A stretch of DNA of 64,000 bases from Brachypterus glaber (Eukaryota > Arthropoda > Insecta > Coleoptera > Kateretidae), in contig OY294044.1 of NCBI GenBank assembly GCA_958510825.1, positions 40,274,791 through 40,338,790 of the forward strand. Reading direction: 5' to 3'. This document shows, in pieces, positions 11,788 to 22,059 of the stretch. Position 1 is the first letter of the stretch; every line of letters begins with the position of its first letter. The notes under the pieces are model-generated. The model ran no database searches, was not told where the DNA came from, and saw only the letters and a list, made by a program, of their open reading frames with translations. A program made the position numbers and the translations under genes.

Positions 11788-13275
11788 TAACACGGTACGA
11801 CAGCAAAAAAATTCTAGCATCGGACCAACTTTTTTTAACTAATTTTGGGTCATAGATTTCGAATCTGTAATCAGAATTTTCAGGTCACGTCAGAATTTGT
11901 TTCTGTATGCACTTAAAGTTGTCAATTTACTCTAGTTAAGAGTTTTTTTTGTTTGTTTTCAGGGGTAATTTGACACGGAAAAAATTCAGAATGAAAAAAA
12001 AAAAATAAACAGGTTTTAAAAACATCTTAGTATTTATAAAGAACTTTCACTTTCGGGTTTAGACCGTGTTAATGGATTTTCACTTTCCGACGTTTCGTCT
12101 CTTACTACTAGAGACATCTTCAGGGATTAATTTCAGATTAATCCCTGAAGATGTCTCTAGTAGTAAGAGACGAAACTTCGGAAAGTGAAAATCCATTAAC
12201 ACGGTCTAAACCCGAAAGTGAAAGTTCTTTATATCTTAATGGCCGTGAAAGCTTAAAATCTAAAATCTTAGTATTTACAAAATAATTCGGAACCGCTTTA
12301 AGCTAAAACTTGGTATGAAAACGTGGCAGGTCAATAAATCAGCTAGGTTAAACTGTTTTTGTGTTAAATGGGGTAATGGGGTGAAGATTTTTTATTTTTT
12401 GCGATAATTAGTTAATTAAGTAAAAAAATATTTCACTTATGCAAAATACTACTAACAAAAAAAAATGTTATTGCAAACCCTATTATTTATTTATATTTCA
12501 ATACAAAAGTATAGGTATAATAAAAACAAAAGTCATGTTTAAGAGCCCAGCAATATTCTGGCAGCATATGAGTTCTTGTGTTTTGTTTCTATAACTTAAG
12601 AATTTATTTAAAAACTTTTATAATTTATTATATTCTGTAAATCTCTCAGGCTGAAGGACTTCGGTCGATGGCCAGTTGATTGGAAAATATTTTTGATCAA
12701 TAAATGTCGTTAATTATTATTTACTTAAAAACCTTGGTTAAAGCCACAAATCCTTGCTCCAATGCCAGAGTTTTAGGGAAAAAAACTCCTTATAAAATAG
12801 TGTAAATTAGCAAATTTAAGTGCATATAGAAAAAAATCCTGAAGTGACCCGAAGAATCTAATTACAGATTTGAAATCTACGACCCAAAATTGACCAAAAG
12901 TTGGTCCGATGCTAGAAACTTTTTTTCTTCACCCCATTTAACACAAAAATAGTTTGATCTAGCTGGTTTACTGACCTGTCTCATTTTCATACTAAGTTTT
13001 AGCTTAAAGTGGTTCCGAATTATTTTGCAAATACTATAATATATTTAAAACCTGTTTAATTTTTTTTTATTCTGAATTTTTCCATATCAAATTACCCCAG
13101 AAAACAAAAAAAAAACTTGCAAACTAGTGTAAATTGACAACTTTAAGTGCATACAGAAACAAATCCTGACGTGACCCGAAAAATCTGATTACAAATTCGA
13201 TATCTTCGACCCAAAATTAGTCAAAAAAAGTTGGTCCGATGCCAGAAATTTTTTTGCTGTCGTACCGTGTTATTA
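11788..13275. repeat. Inverted-repeat element with interrupted arms
   Basis: Left arm parts 11788-12030 and 12262-12395 mirror right arm parts 13046-13275 and 12905-13045. Matching phrases are AACACGGTACGACAGCAAAA / TTTTGCTGTCGTACCGTGTT at the ends, and the TTCGGAACC..TTTAAGCTAAAACTT block inside. The left arm is split by the foldback at 12035-12233. 12775-12905 is an additional direct copy of the outer right arm (GTAAATT..CTTTAAGTGCATA..CGACCCAAAATT). No coding frame is seen; it is probably a non-autonomous foldback DNA element. Confidence 0.75.
12035..12233. repeat. Foldback insertion with 97-bp arms and a 5-bp spacer
   Basis: Arms 12035-12131 and 12137-12233 are complementary with only one mismatch that I see (near 12093). 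They carry CCTGAAGATGTCTCTAGTAG and its mirror. It interrupts the left arm of the larger inverted repeat. A phrase resembling TCTTAGTATTTA appears on both sides (about 12025-12036 and 12266-12277), as if target sequence had been duplicated. Confidence 0.88.
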
Positions 13276-13351
13276 TTTGAATATCTTTGACTTACTTTAA
13301 AGATAAACCTTTTACAGTTGAAGCTTAGTTCCAGGCTACCACTAGTTGAAG

Positions 13352-13497
13352 GCCTATCCAGAAGCTTGCATAAGAACATAAAACATAAGAATGCGGTGCC
13401 GTGATTGGCTTACAAGATACATAGCGGCACATCAAGCCAATCACGGCATCGCATTGTTATGTATGTTACGTTCTTATGCGAGCTTGTGGATATGTCT
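13352..13497. repeat. Short inverted-repeat MITE
   Basis: Arms of about 62 bp (13352-13414 and 13432-13497) share GCTTGCATAAGAACATAA..ATGCGGTGCCGTGATTGGCTT with several mismatches, around an 18-bp loop. A truncated end occurs near 11763. 13500-13921 holds nothing I can identify. Confidence 0.75.
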
Positions 13498-15098
13498 TGA
13501 CCTAAACATGGTCCATCGAGCCAGATTGGACAATAAAGTAGTTATTTGGGAATTACTTTAATAAATATAACTCGGTACATTATTTTAAAGGTAGAGAAAG
13601 ATACATTATATAAAATGCTCTTTTGGATATAAAACCTCGGAGAGTATAAAAATATTTGATGTTTTTTGCCAACAACAGTGTCAAGACTTTATGATAAATT
13701 TATTTTATTATCTTTTAAAACCAGAGAACCCAAGAACTTTTTAACTATATTACGGCTAATAGCAAATTTATCTCTAAAGTACGTCGCGGCGTGACCCAAT
13801 ATTTTTGATTAGCTTAAAAGGTTTGCTTTTATAAAAATATTTAGAGTTAGTTTATGCAAAAATTAACGAAGCTAACGACAAATATAAGTAATTTTAGATA
13901 TATACTGCGCATGTTAGGTGATAATTGAGGAGGTGACTTTCAAAACGCAGTTTTTGACATTGTTTAAAAAATTTGTTATTTCATATTAAAAATTTAGTTA
14001 GAAAACCACGTGGAAAAACAAAACGCAGTTTTTGAACCAAAGCTTGAGTTTCAAAACGCAGTTTTTAATTATACTACAGTCAATATAGGTTTCAACTGCG
14101 TCAAAATTCATCAGGGCATTTCCCTGTCGATTCAGGATATGCTGCACGATGGTCATGGATTTGGATGTAATTTGGTTTATGGGTTCTATATGACACCAGA
14201 AAAGATCCCCCAGAGGATTTTCTCCCAAAAATGCATACTTTGTGAGATATTAATTTTTTTGTTTTTTTAAGAAATCGTAAATTTTCAGAAAAGTTGACTT
14301 GGAAGTTTAATAACTCAAAAACGGTTTGAGATATTTAAAAACTGTTTTCACCAGTTGAAAAAACACCTATTTTTGCATATAAATCCAATTTTTTAAATTC
14401 GATTGTCTTTTGTTTTTTGAGATATTTAACAAAAGCTAAAACTCAAATTTTCTCAAAAACCAAAATCCCATTTTTTTTTAATTTTCAGAAAATATTCTTT
14501 ATTGTATTTATTTTAACATACCTTATTTACCTTCCCCACTATTTTGTTTAGATTGTAGTTATATGCAATAATATACTGATATAAGCCGATTTTCACTATG
14601 TTTTCATTTTCATTACAATTTATTGTGGTACGCTTTAAAATATTTAGCTTTTTTTTTATAGTTTTTTAAGTTTAGAAATAAAAAAAATAAATAAAAAGAA
14701 AATAAAAAAAAATAAAGAAAATAATGAAATCAAAATAAATTAGAAAAAAAAAAATAAAAAGAAATTAGAAAAAAAAAACGATTACGTAGCAAACAACTCA
14801 CATTTAAACATTGCAAAAAAACTTTTAATGATAACACGAAAAAAAAAATCATAGACAATCGTACCTAAACCTTGAAGACTTATTTTTTTATTTTTTTCAT
14901 AATTACCTCATTTTTTTTATTGTATTGTTTTAAACAATGTTTTTACTTGTATGCAGTTAGTTTATAAGATTTTGGTCCGTCGATCTTTTTATTAAACATA
15001 GTAGGCTTTGGAAATATGGCCTAATAAAAAAAAAAACAATTGTTTTATGAACTGTCAAAGTTGCGTTACTTTACAGAATGATTATTTAAATTAGAAAA

Positions 15099-15447
15099 AT
15101 GTCTTGCTATCGTAATTTAATAAGTGTTTTTAGTGAAAATCTAGTTTTTTGTGCAGATTATGCAAGAATTCATAAAAAACGGATTTGTAAAGGTAACTTT
15201 AACAAAGTTGACTTGGAGTTGAAATTGAAAATTAAACAATTACTAAATAAAGATGCAAATGAAGGAGACTATACAAAAATTTGAATTTTTTGCACGAATA
15301 CAAGGCTTTCCCGAAAATTTAAAAATTTTCAAAATGGGAAAGCAAAATTAAAAACTAATGAAGTGTATAGTGTCATACCTGGTTCCCATATATGTTGCTC
15401 GAAAGGAACCTCCATTACCATGATATGTTGAAAACAATTTAAACAAA
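15099..15447 (+). pseudogene. Unrecognised small coding fragment in the hairpin
   Basis: A 61-codon frame begins MSCYRNLISVFSENLVFCAD at 15099 and stops at 15284. The right arm, read on the - strand through the spacer, continues the same protein after DANEGD with ICLNCFQHI and about 20 more residues, but has lost one base in the poly-T near 15575. The Cys pairs (FCADYARIHKKRICKG and ICLNC) look like a zinc-binding module, and the composition is protein-like compared with the flanks. I do not recognise the family. It may be a captured fragment of a host or transposon gene. Confidence 0.35.
15309..15345. repeat. Minimal 37-bp member of the GCTTTCCCATTTT family
   Basis: GGCTTTCCCGAAAATTT joins directly to AAATTTTCAAAATGGGAAAGC, the left and right ends of the longer elements at 46580-47354 and 57332-58389 with the whole interior gone. 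It sits in the hairpin spacer. Confidence 0.6.
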
Positions 15448-17079
15448 TATGATCTCCTTCATTTGCATCTTTATTTAGTAATTGTTTAATTTTCAATTTC
15501 AACTCCAAGTCAACTTTGTTAAAGTTACCTTTACAAATCCGTTTTTTATGAATTCTTGCATAATCTGCACAAAAACTCGATTTTCACTAAAAACACTTAT
15601 TAAATTACGATAGCAAGACATTTTTATAATTTAAATAATCATTCTGTAAAGTAACGCAACTTTGACAGTTCATAACACAATTGTTTTTTTTATAACGCCA
15701 TATTTCCAAAGTCTATGTTTAATAAAAAGATCGACGGACCAAAATCTTATAAACTAACTGCATAAAATTAAAAACATTGTTTAAAACAATACAATAAAAA
15801 AAAGAGGTAATTATGAAAAAAATAAAAAAATAAGTCTGCAAGGTTTAGGTACGTTTGTCTATGATTTTTTTTTTCGTGTTATCATTAAAAGTTTTTTTTG
15901 CAATGTTTAAATTTCAGTTGTTTGCTATGTCATCGTTTTTTTTTTCTAATTTATTTTGATTTCTTTTTTTTTTATTTTTTTTTATTTATTTTTTTTCTTT
16001 CTAAACTTAAAAAAACTATAAAAAAGCTAAATATTTTAAAGCGTACCACAATAAATTGTAAAAAAAATAGTGAAAATCGGCTTATATCAGTATCAGTATA
16101 TTATTGCATATAACTAAAATCTAAACAAAATAGTGGGGAAGGTAAATAAGGTATGTTAAAAAAGATACATTAAAGAATATTTTGTGAAAATTAAAAAAAA
16201 AATGGGATTGGGGTTTTTGAGAAAATTTGAGTTTTAGCTTTTGTTAAATATCTCAAAAAACAAAAGACAATCGAATTTAAAAAATTGGATTTATATGCAA
16301 AAATAGGTGTTTTTTCAACTGGTGAAAACAGTTTTTAAATATCTCAAACCGTTTTTGAGTTATTAAACTTCAAAGTCAACTTTTCTGAAAATTTACGATT
16401 TCTTAAAAAAACTAAAAAATTCATATCTCACAAAGTATGCATTTTTGGGAGAAAATCCTCTGGGGGATCTTTTCTGGTGTCATATAGAACCCATAAACCA
16501 AATTACATCCAAATCCATGACCATCGTGCAGTCAGCATTGCCTGAATCGACAGGGAAATGCCCCTCAGTCAAAAAAAAGTATGTATTCCTATAGATTTTG
16601 GGATGGGAAATTCAATAAAAGTCTATCGATTTTTGAGTTTCGGAAGACCCTTAAACGGCCCTTAAAACCTCCTAAAAACTCGTTTTTGCCCTATAACTTT
16701 TGATTGCAACCTACTAGAAACAAAAGCTGCACAGAAAATGAAAGAGCACAAAAAATGCAATAAAATTGCTTCATTTTTTTTCCATTAATTTCTATTGTTT
16801 GGAAGATATAACGCATTTAAAGTCGTAATTCACTCGTTGTTAAAACATTTTAGGACTGGCTGCCATTTGAACACCCTTTTATATCCGGCTTAATATCTTT
16901 CAAAATATCTTAAATATATCTAAGGATGATTTATGCAAAATTTCAGCTTAATCTGATTAGGGTTTACTCTTATTTATATACGCCCCAGTTTTTAAGGGAT
17001 TAGGCTCACCAAAACGTTTAAAATTTGCAGTATTATGGTTTTTGGGTCAAGAAACACTATGGAATAAACTCTACCACTC

Positions 17080-17750
17080 TAAAAGGCACATATAAAAATA
17101 TTGGCCCCCAAAAGTCCCCTAAAACACGTTTTTTTCCACATATCTTTTTTGTAGTTAGTTGGAACTTTTTTATTATCAGATTCTCTTTCAGCAACCTTAA
17201 AAACTCCATTATACCAATTTTTATAAAAACTACCCTCCACCTCTCAGGGGGTGAAATTAAAAAAAAATATTATCAGATTCATATTCGTCAACCCCAGCAA
17301 CCGGTTTCTGGGTTAACCCCTATATACCAATTTTAAAGAAAATATTGAAAATATTTACCCCCCACCCCCTCGGGGGTGGAGTAAAAAAACTATTATTAGA
17401 TTCAATTTTAGCAACCTTAAAAACCCCTATATAGCAATTTTCAAATTTTACTATTTTTTTAAATTTTTCCCCATTTGCCCCCCTTGCCGCACCCCAATGT
17501 TTACCAAAAAAAATCCCGAGCGAGAACTTTTGGTAACATACCTGTATGCCGAATTTCAAGTCTCTAGCTTAAAGCGTTCTTAAGTTATCGCGCCCACAAG
17601 ATTTCCCAGACAGACCGATCGACCGACCGACCGATCGACAATTTTTTTTCTTTGCTTGAAATGGATTTATATCGACATAAAACGTCATAAAACGCAAAAA
17701 TACGCAAAAAAAAATTTCCGAAATTTAAAAAAAATTTAAAATGGGAAAGC
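17080..17750 (+). repeat. GCTTTCCCATTTT family, copy 1 (left end unclear)
   Basis: Three units of a roughly 100-bp minisatellite (TTATCAGATTC..AGCAACC..AAAACCCC, with CCACCCCCTCGGGGGTGGAG) at 17171, 17270 and 17393 precede a unique part: TCCCGAGCGAGAACTTTTGG, a GACCGACCGATCG run at 17613-17640, and GATTTATATCGACATAAAACG. It ends AAAATGGGAAAGC at 17750. The same order recurs in the copies at 46580 and 57332. Coding frames here are repeat shadows. Confidence 0.8.
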
Positions 17751-18134
17751 AAAATAGGCTCATATATTGAGAATGTATGTACAATGTACAATATGGGTCT
17801 ATTTATAAGTTACATAATATATTGACAGCCCATGTTTATGTATCTATACTTACCTAAAAAATATTTAAAAAATAAATATCACAAGAGATTTTATTAATAA
17901 TATTCATATTCATTTAAATGCTGGACTATCAAAACGCAGTTTTTATGCTTTGACTTTCAAAACGCAGTTTTTGATTTTTTTAATATGCAATGTTTTTAAT
18001 AATTTGTGAAACTGATTTAATTCGCCAATGTAATTTAACTATTCTCTCTAAAATAGATAAAACCTGATGTTCATTGGTACTATAAAAGCTGTTATAGTTC
18101 CTAAATTAATAATTGAATAATCATTTTTTTTCAA

Positions 18135-18220
18135 AATTAATGGAGAGCCCCTAACACAAGCCAAAAGCTTATTTGGGGCTCTCCATGCTTATGTATTACA
18201 TTGCAGAAATAAACTATATA
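18135..18220 (-). mobile_element. 5'-truncated SINE tail with terminal hairpin
   Basis: ATGGAGAGCCCC and GGGGCTCTCCAT enclose an AAGCTT loop (18143-18188) and are followed by a phrase like ATGTATTACAT..AAATAAACTATA. This matches the 3' part of the full SINE at 39620-39865, so it is read on the - strand. It lies inside the 13922-18286 element, so it is a later insertion. Confidence 0.7.
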
Positions 18221-19152
18221 ATTGGTTGATATCTCGAAATGTGTTATTTGTCAAAAACTGCGTTTTGAAAGTCACCTCCTCAATTAACGAACTAACTAGA
18301 TATATAAATAATTTTTCCTCCGACCTAGTTAATAGTTAGTGCCTATTTCCCACCCGTTGCCTATGACAACGGCTGGGAAGTGACAATCAGCTGATCAGAA
18401 AATTAGTAAACGTCAAACACATAACCTCAAATTGACAAACTGATTTTAAGATAATTTTTGCGTTTTTTTTTTATGTTTAGGTGTTAGGAAAAATAGTATA
18501 CGCATCCCGACGCAAACCATTTCAGTGCACATCGAGTGGCCTTTTTACTCGGCTGCGGCTCGCAAAAAAACGCACTCTCGTGCACTAAAAACTAGGTTCG
18601 CGTACTCGGTGCGTAATATACTATTATTACTACACTGCGCAAGCGTAAGCATCCAGTTGTCGTTATTTTAATAAATTTACTCCTACTAGGAGAGAAAATA
18701 TTTATATTGCTATACGGTGAAGAAAATTGATTTCACAGTCTGAAAACATGATAAACAAGCCGTGAAGATATGTAATGCTACGCATTCCATTATATATTAT
18801 GCACAGTAAATGGTATGGAAAATTTCAAAAATTTTTGTTTAAATTTTCTTTTTACGAAAAATTAAAAAAATTTGAAAAATTTTTTTTTTCAAAAACATTT
18901 AAAAAAAAAATTGAAAATTTTTAATTTTTGTTTTATTTTCTTTTTGCGATAAACAAAAAATTAAAAAAAAAATTGAAAATGATATTAGATATTTTTTTAA
19001 AAATTTAACCCCCATAACTTTTTTGTTTTTGGGGGGATTACTTTCAAAAACATTCGTAGAACTTGAGTTTTCCTGAAAATGAAAGTCGATCGGATTATTT
19101 GTTCTTGAGTTATCATGTCACAAAAAAACGTGACATCAGACAGACGGATAGA

Positions 19153-20202
19153 CTCACTATGGGGTATTTGACTCAAAAACATGAACTTTATTCGATTTTA
19201 TGAAATTAGGATTTTCTAGGAAAGGATTATTGCTTCTGGTAGCCTAATAGATGGGGGACAATTGGCCGCTATTTTGAATTTTTTGGGCTGTCGTAGCTTA
19301 CACAGTAATTCGAAGACCAGACGTCTTGAAAGCCGTACGTTTTAGAGAGATTTATTTTGCTGTTTGTTAAGATAAGATATGTACTATTGTTTATTACTAT
19401 TAGTTCGACTGTTGTACCTAATTAGCATGAGCATGTTTAGAATGGACTTACAAAATAACTCCTTATTTTTTTTTATTTGTGCTTATACTGAAAGGTTTTT
19501 GTTATACTTCAGGGTGCGTCCGGGTAATTATTTAAGTGTTATATGAAAGAATAACTATTCTAGTTTACACATTCATGGGAGGCATAGCGTAGTGGCTAGC
19601 GCGTATGCATAGCAAGTCTACTATCGTGAGTTAGATTCTCACTGGCGCCGATTTGCCTTTTTCAGTTAATTAATAATTGAAATTTGGCGAAGGCGATAAG
19701 TGAAACGGACACTCCCTAGAAACTGGTTGGAAAGTCAGTATAAGCCGGTAATTCCCTCTACTACTAGCCCACACAAGTCCTGGACTTAGGGGATTCTTAA
19801 TTAAGTAGAATAGTACGAGGTTAAACAAACAAACAAACAAACAAACTAACAAAACAAACATATAAAAAAGTTACCATGGCAGTTTTACTTTTAGCGAAAA
19901 TCCTTGGAACCCCATTTTTACAAAGATATTATGAAAAATAAACAAGTAAGTTACTCATGCCGCCTTGTGGGCGTCGCTAGAATTTTTTAAATAATAAATT
20001 TAGTTTTAGCGAGTCCAAAAACCCCCCTAACCCAATTTACAAAAAAAATTATGAATAATTAAAAATGGGGTGCCCCTACCCCTAGTGGTGGGGTTAAATT
20101 TTTTTAAACATTGTTATCATTATCCTCCGGGTATTTTTAAACAAAAAATACCACGAAATTATCAAGTTCAACTTTTTGGGTCAAATACCCCATAGTGAGA
20201 CG
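19153..20202. mobile_element. Non-autonomous element with CTCACTATGGGGTATTTGAC ends
   Basis: The ends read CTCACTATGGGGTATTTGAC (19153) and, inverted, GTCAAATACCCCATAGTGAG (20183-20202), with a further 17 bp of weaker match inside each end. It splits family G copy 1, so it arrived later. A tRNA-derived SINE lies inside it. No transposase is present. Confidence 0.7.
19575..19862 (+). mobile_element. tRNA-derived SINE with (CAAA)n tail
   Basis: The head looks like a tRNA internal promoter: an A-box-like TAGCGTAGTGGCTAGCGCG at about 19585 and a B-box-like GAGTTAGATTCTCAC at about 19628, spaced as in a tRNA gene. The body of about 200 bp contains TAAGCCGGTAATTCCCTCTA and ends in a CAAACAAACAAAC tail (19825-19858). 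No acceptor stem pairs, so it is not a working tRNA gene. It is nested in the 19153-20202 element. Confidence 0.82.
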
Positions 20203-20262
20203 GAAACGGAAACGAAACTACCGTATAAAATTCTTCTAGCGCAGGCGCTGTGAATAATATAA

Positions 20263-20630
20263 TAATTGTATGTTCTAAAGCTAGTAGTGAAAAAACTTTA
20301 TTTTAAAATTGGTATACAGGGGTTTTCAACTTAAAAGTTGCAGTTATACTTAAGCGTGCGCAGTGTGTATAAGAGAACACGAAAACCCTGTATACCAATT
20401 TTAAAATAATATAAAGTTTTTTCACTACTAGCTAGAGAACATACCATAATTAATCATGTTTTCAGACTGTGAAATCAATTTTCTTCACCTATAGCAATAA
20501 TAATAATCTTTTTTCACTACTAGCTTTAGAACATACCATTATTTATCATGTTTTCAGACTGCGAAATCGACTTTCTTCACCTATAGCAATAAAAAATTTT
20601 TCTCTCCTATTAGGAGTAAATTTTATAAAC
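20263..20630. repeat. Inverted and repeated GCTAGTAGTGAAAAAAC end sequences
   Basis: 20266-20330 and 20380-20452 mirror each other (GCTAGTAGTGAAAAAACTTT and AAAACCCTGTATACCAATTT). The block TTTTTTCACTACTAGCT..GTTTTCAGACTG..CTTCACCTATAGCAAT occurs twice in tandem (20425-20506 and 20508-20590), followed by CTCTCCTATTAGGAGTAAAT. The last part is mirrored at 18668-18760. The layout suggests several overlapping copies of one short element. 20631-20918 has no identifiable feature. Confidence 0.6.
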
Positions 20631-20918
20631 AACTGATTTCTGTCACTTTAGATGCTTGAGTTCTTTGTGCAATTTTTACTAATTAAACCCACGCTTTAAA
20701 TTACTTTTTATTTGTTAAATATAACTAATTACAATTATTACCAATTAATACAATCAATAATTAGCTAAATATTATGAAAAAATTAAAAAGAAACTAAATT
20801 TTTTAACATCAGTTCAAAGTATTTTTTTGAAAAAATTTCATTGATCAAGGCTAGTTGATTTTTATGAAAATTTAAAGAAATATAGTTTCTGTTAATAATT
20901 TATTTTTTCTATTTTGCG

Positions 20919-21428
20919 ACTCTTATAAGCTCATAATCACACGCATTTTGCGTGTTCTTATAGGCCTATAAGAGGTCTCTACTTTTTTTTCTGTTGGGTT
21001 GGCAACATGCAAAAGCCTATTTCTTGACGTTTTGCGTGCAAATGTCAATGTCGATTTAAAGTTTATTTTTTTACAAAATTTTGTGTTTGGTTATTTTTTA
21101 CCGTGTTGAAATTGTGGACTGGTTAATTGTAGTGAAAAAAGAAGAGATGACTGTAAAATATATCAAAATATCATTTGTTCTTAGAATTTTAAACATAGTG
21201 TAAACTGTAATGCCAACACAAAACAAAAATCCCTAAATCAGTCATCAATTTAAATGTAAGTTTTTTAAATTTTAGAGCAAAATAGAAAAAAATGTATAAA
21301 GCACTCGTTTCATAACACGTTTTAAGAGCACTAGTACTTTAGAAAACTCGCCGCAAGCGGCTCGTTTTCTAAACTTGTACTCGTGCGCTAAAAACGTATG
21401 TTATGAAACTAGTACTTTAATATACTAT
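20919..21428 (+). repeat. Dispersed family F, copy 1 (about 0.5 kb)
   Basis: It starts CTATTTTGCGACTCTTATAA and ends AGTACTTTAATATACTAT. Near the end, a hairpin pairs AGTACTTTAGAAAACTCGCC with a mirrored GTACTCG..CTAGTACTT around CGCCGCAAGCGGC. Copies 2 (42141-42667) and 3 (56415-56920) align over the full length in the same orientation. No coding frame; it is probably a non-autonomous DNA element. Confidence 0.85.
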
Positions 21429-21454
21429 TATTATTTGAATAAAAATAGTTGAAT

Positions 21455-21690
21455 AGTGCTAGTAGTGAAAAAACTAATATATAAACTACGGTAGACTATT
21501 ATAGCCTCGCACTCTTAATTCCCTTGCTGCTAAGCTCGGGATTTAATACGCTCGGCTATAAAAAATGTCTTCTCAGCCTTGGTTTATAATTATAAACCAA
21601 GGTAATTACCATTAATAATATTTTCTCTCCTAGTAGGAGTAAATTTTATATACAAATGATATCTGCCACTTGATTTTCCTTGAACTGCAA
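21455..21690 (+). repeat. Short repeat family K, copy 1
   Basis: GTGCTAGTAGTGAAAAAACT opens a block that holds ATTATAGCC, GCTCGGCTATAAAAAATGTC and CCTTGG..TATAATTA, and it is matched at 37548-37700. The end CTCTCCTAGTAGGAGTAAAT is shared with 20600-20625 and, inverted, with 18670-18690. A GGTTTATAATTATAAACC palindrome lies at 21583-21600. 21691-21978 holds nothing I can name. Confidence 0.65.
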
Positions 21691-21978
21691 AGACATGTCA
21701 TTGCTTATAATTTTTAATGGACAAAATGCAACAATATTTTGCTATTGGATAAAAAATGAGCATGGCAAATATTATAAATGAATTAATTATAATATAATAT
21801 AATATGTCAGTAAATAACAACTTACCGATTCACTATGGAACGAGTCCATGTATTAGGTCGGACATCGGGCAAAAACCAAAACTGCTAGATTAATTATACA
21901 AACTTGGTTTTCCTATACTTTAACATGTTCTACATGTGATATAAGCCTTATAATTTTTTTTTATTTAACTTTACATTA

Positions 21979-22059
21979 CAGGGTGTTTTTTTGCAAATTT
22001 TAACTTTGTTTCCCCCCTCTTTTTTTTTATAAATAAAATTATATAAATTGTTTAAATAC
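21979..22059 (+). mobile_element. Tc1/mariner-like transposon, left end before the LTR insertion
   Basis: The first 81 bp of a transposon whose other part is 32078-35265. It begins CAGGGTGTTTTTTTGCAAAT after a TA at 21977-21978. The right end (35265, inverted) reads CATGGGGTTTTTTGAAAATT, so the ends form long imperfect inverted repeats of about 160-170 bp. LTR copy B inserted at ATAC within this repeat. Confidence 0.8.

Larger units (their letters stand above)
14114..16563. repeat. Long hairpin: arms of 1,155 and 1,111 bp, 184-bp spacer
   Basis: Left arm 14114-15268 and right arm 15453-16563 mirror each other over their whole length with scattered mismatches and small indels. Matching landmarks are GGGCATTTCCCTGTCGATTC at 14114 and its complement ending 16563, and GATGCAAATGAAGGAGA at 15252 with its complement at 15453. 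A transcript across it would fold into more than 1 kb of double-stranded RNA. The right end carries a short insertion (GTCAGCATTGC, about 16531-16541) absent on the left. Confidence 0.9.
13922..18286. mobile_element. 4.4-kb composite element bounded by 38-bp terminal inverted repeats
   Basis: The ends at 13922-13959 and 18249-18286 are exact inverted copies starting TAATTGAGGAGGTGACTTTC. The 15-mer CAAAACGCAGTTTTT occurs at both ends and three or four times just inside: 13941, 14019, 14052, 17930 and 17958 on the + strand, and 18253 on the - strand. Such sub-terminal repeats are typical of transposase-binding sites in hAT- or Mutator-like elements. The interior holds a 2.4-kb hairpin, a member of the GCTTTCCCATTTT family and a SINE tail. 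No transposase frame is seen, so it is non-autonomous. Confidence 0.75.
18620..20262 (-). repeat. Dispersed repeat family G, copy 1 (carries a nested element)
   Basis: The segments 18750-19150 and 20210-20262 match, in reverse, 44110-44612 plus 45399-45440. Shared parts are a poly-A/T tract, AACCCCCATAACTTTTTTG, GTTCTTGAGTTATC, a GTCTGTCCGTCC-like stretch, and ATTATACTATTCACAGCGC at the end. The copy is interrupted at 19153-20202 by another inverted-repeat element. There is no coding frame. Confidence 0.7.

Noticed and set aside
17025..17791. Several 60-100 codon frames on both strands
   Set aside because: They arise from the minisatellite units and recur as shadows in the copies at 46580 and 57332.
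19575..19650. Possible tRNA gene
   Set aside because: A and B boxes are present, but no acceptor stem or anticodon arm pairs, and the sequence continues into a SINE body with a (CAAA)n tail.
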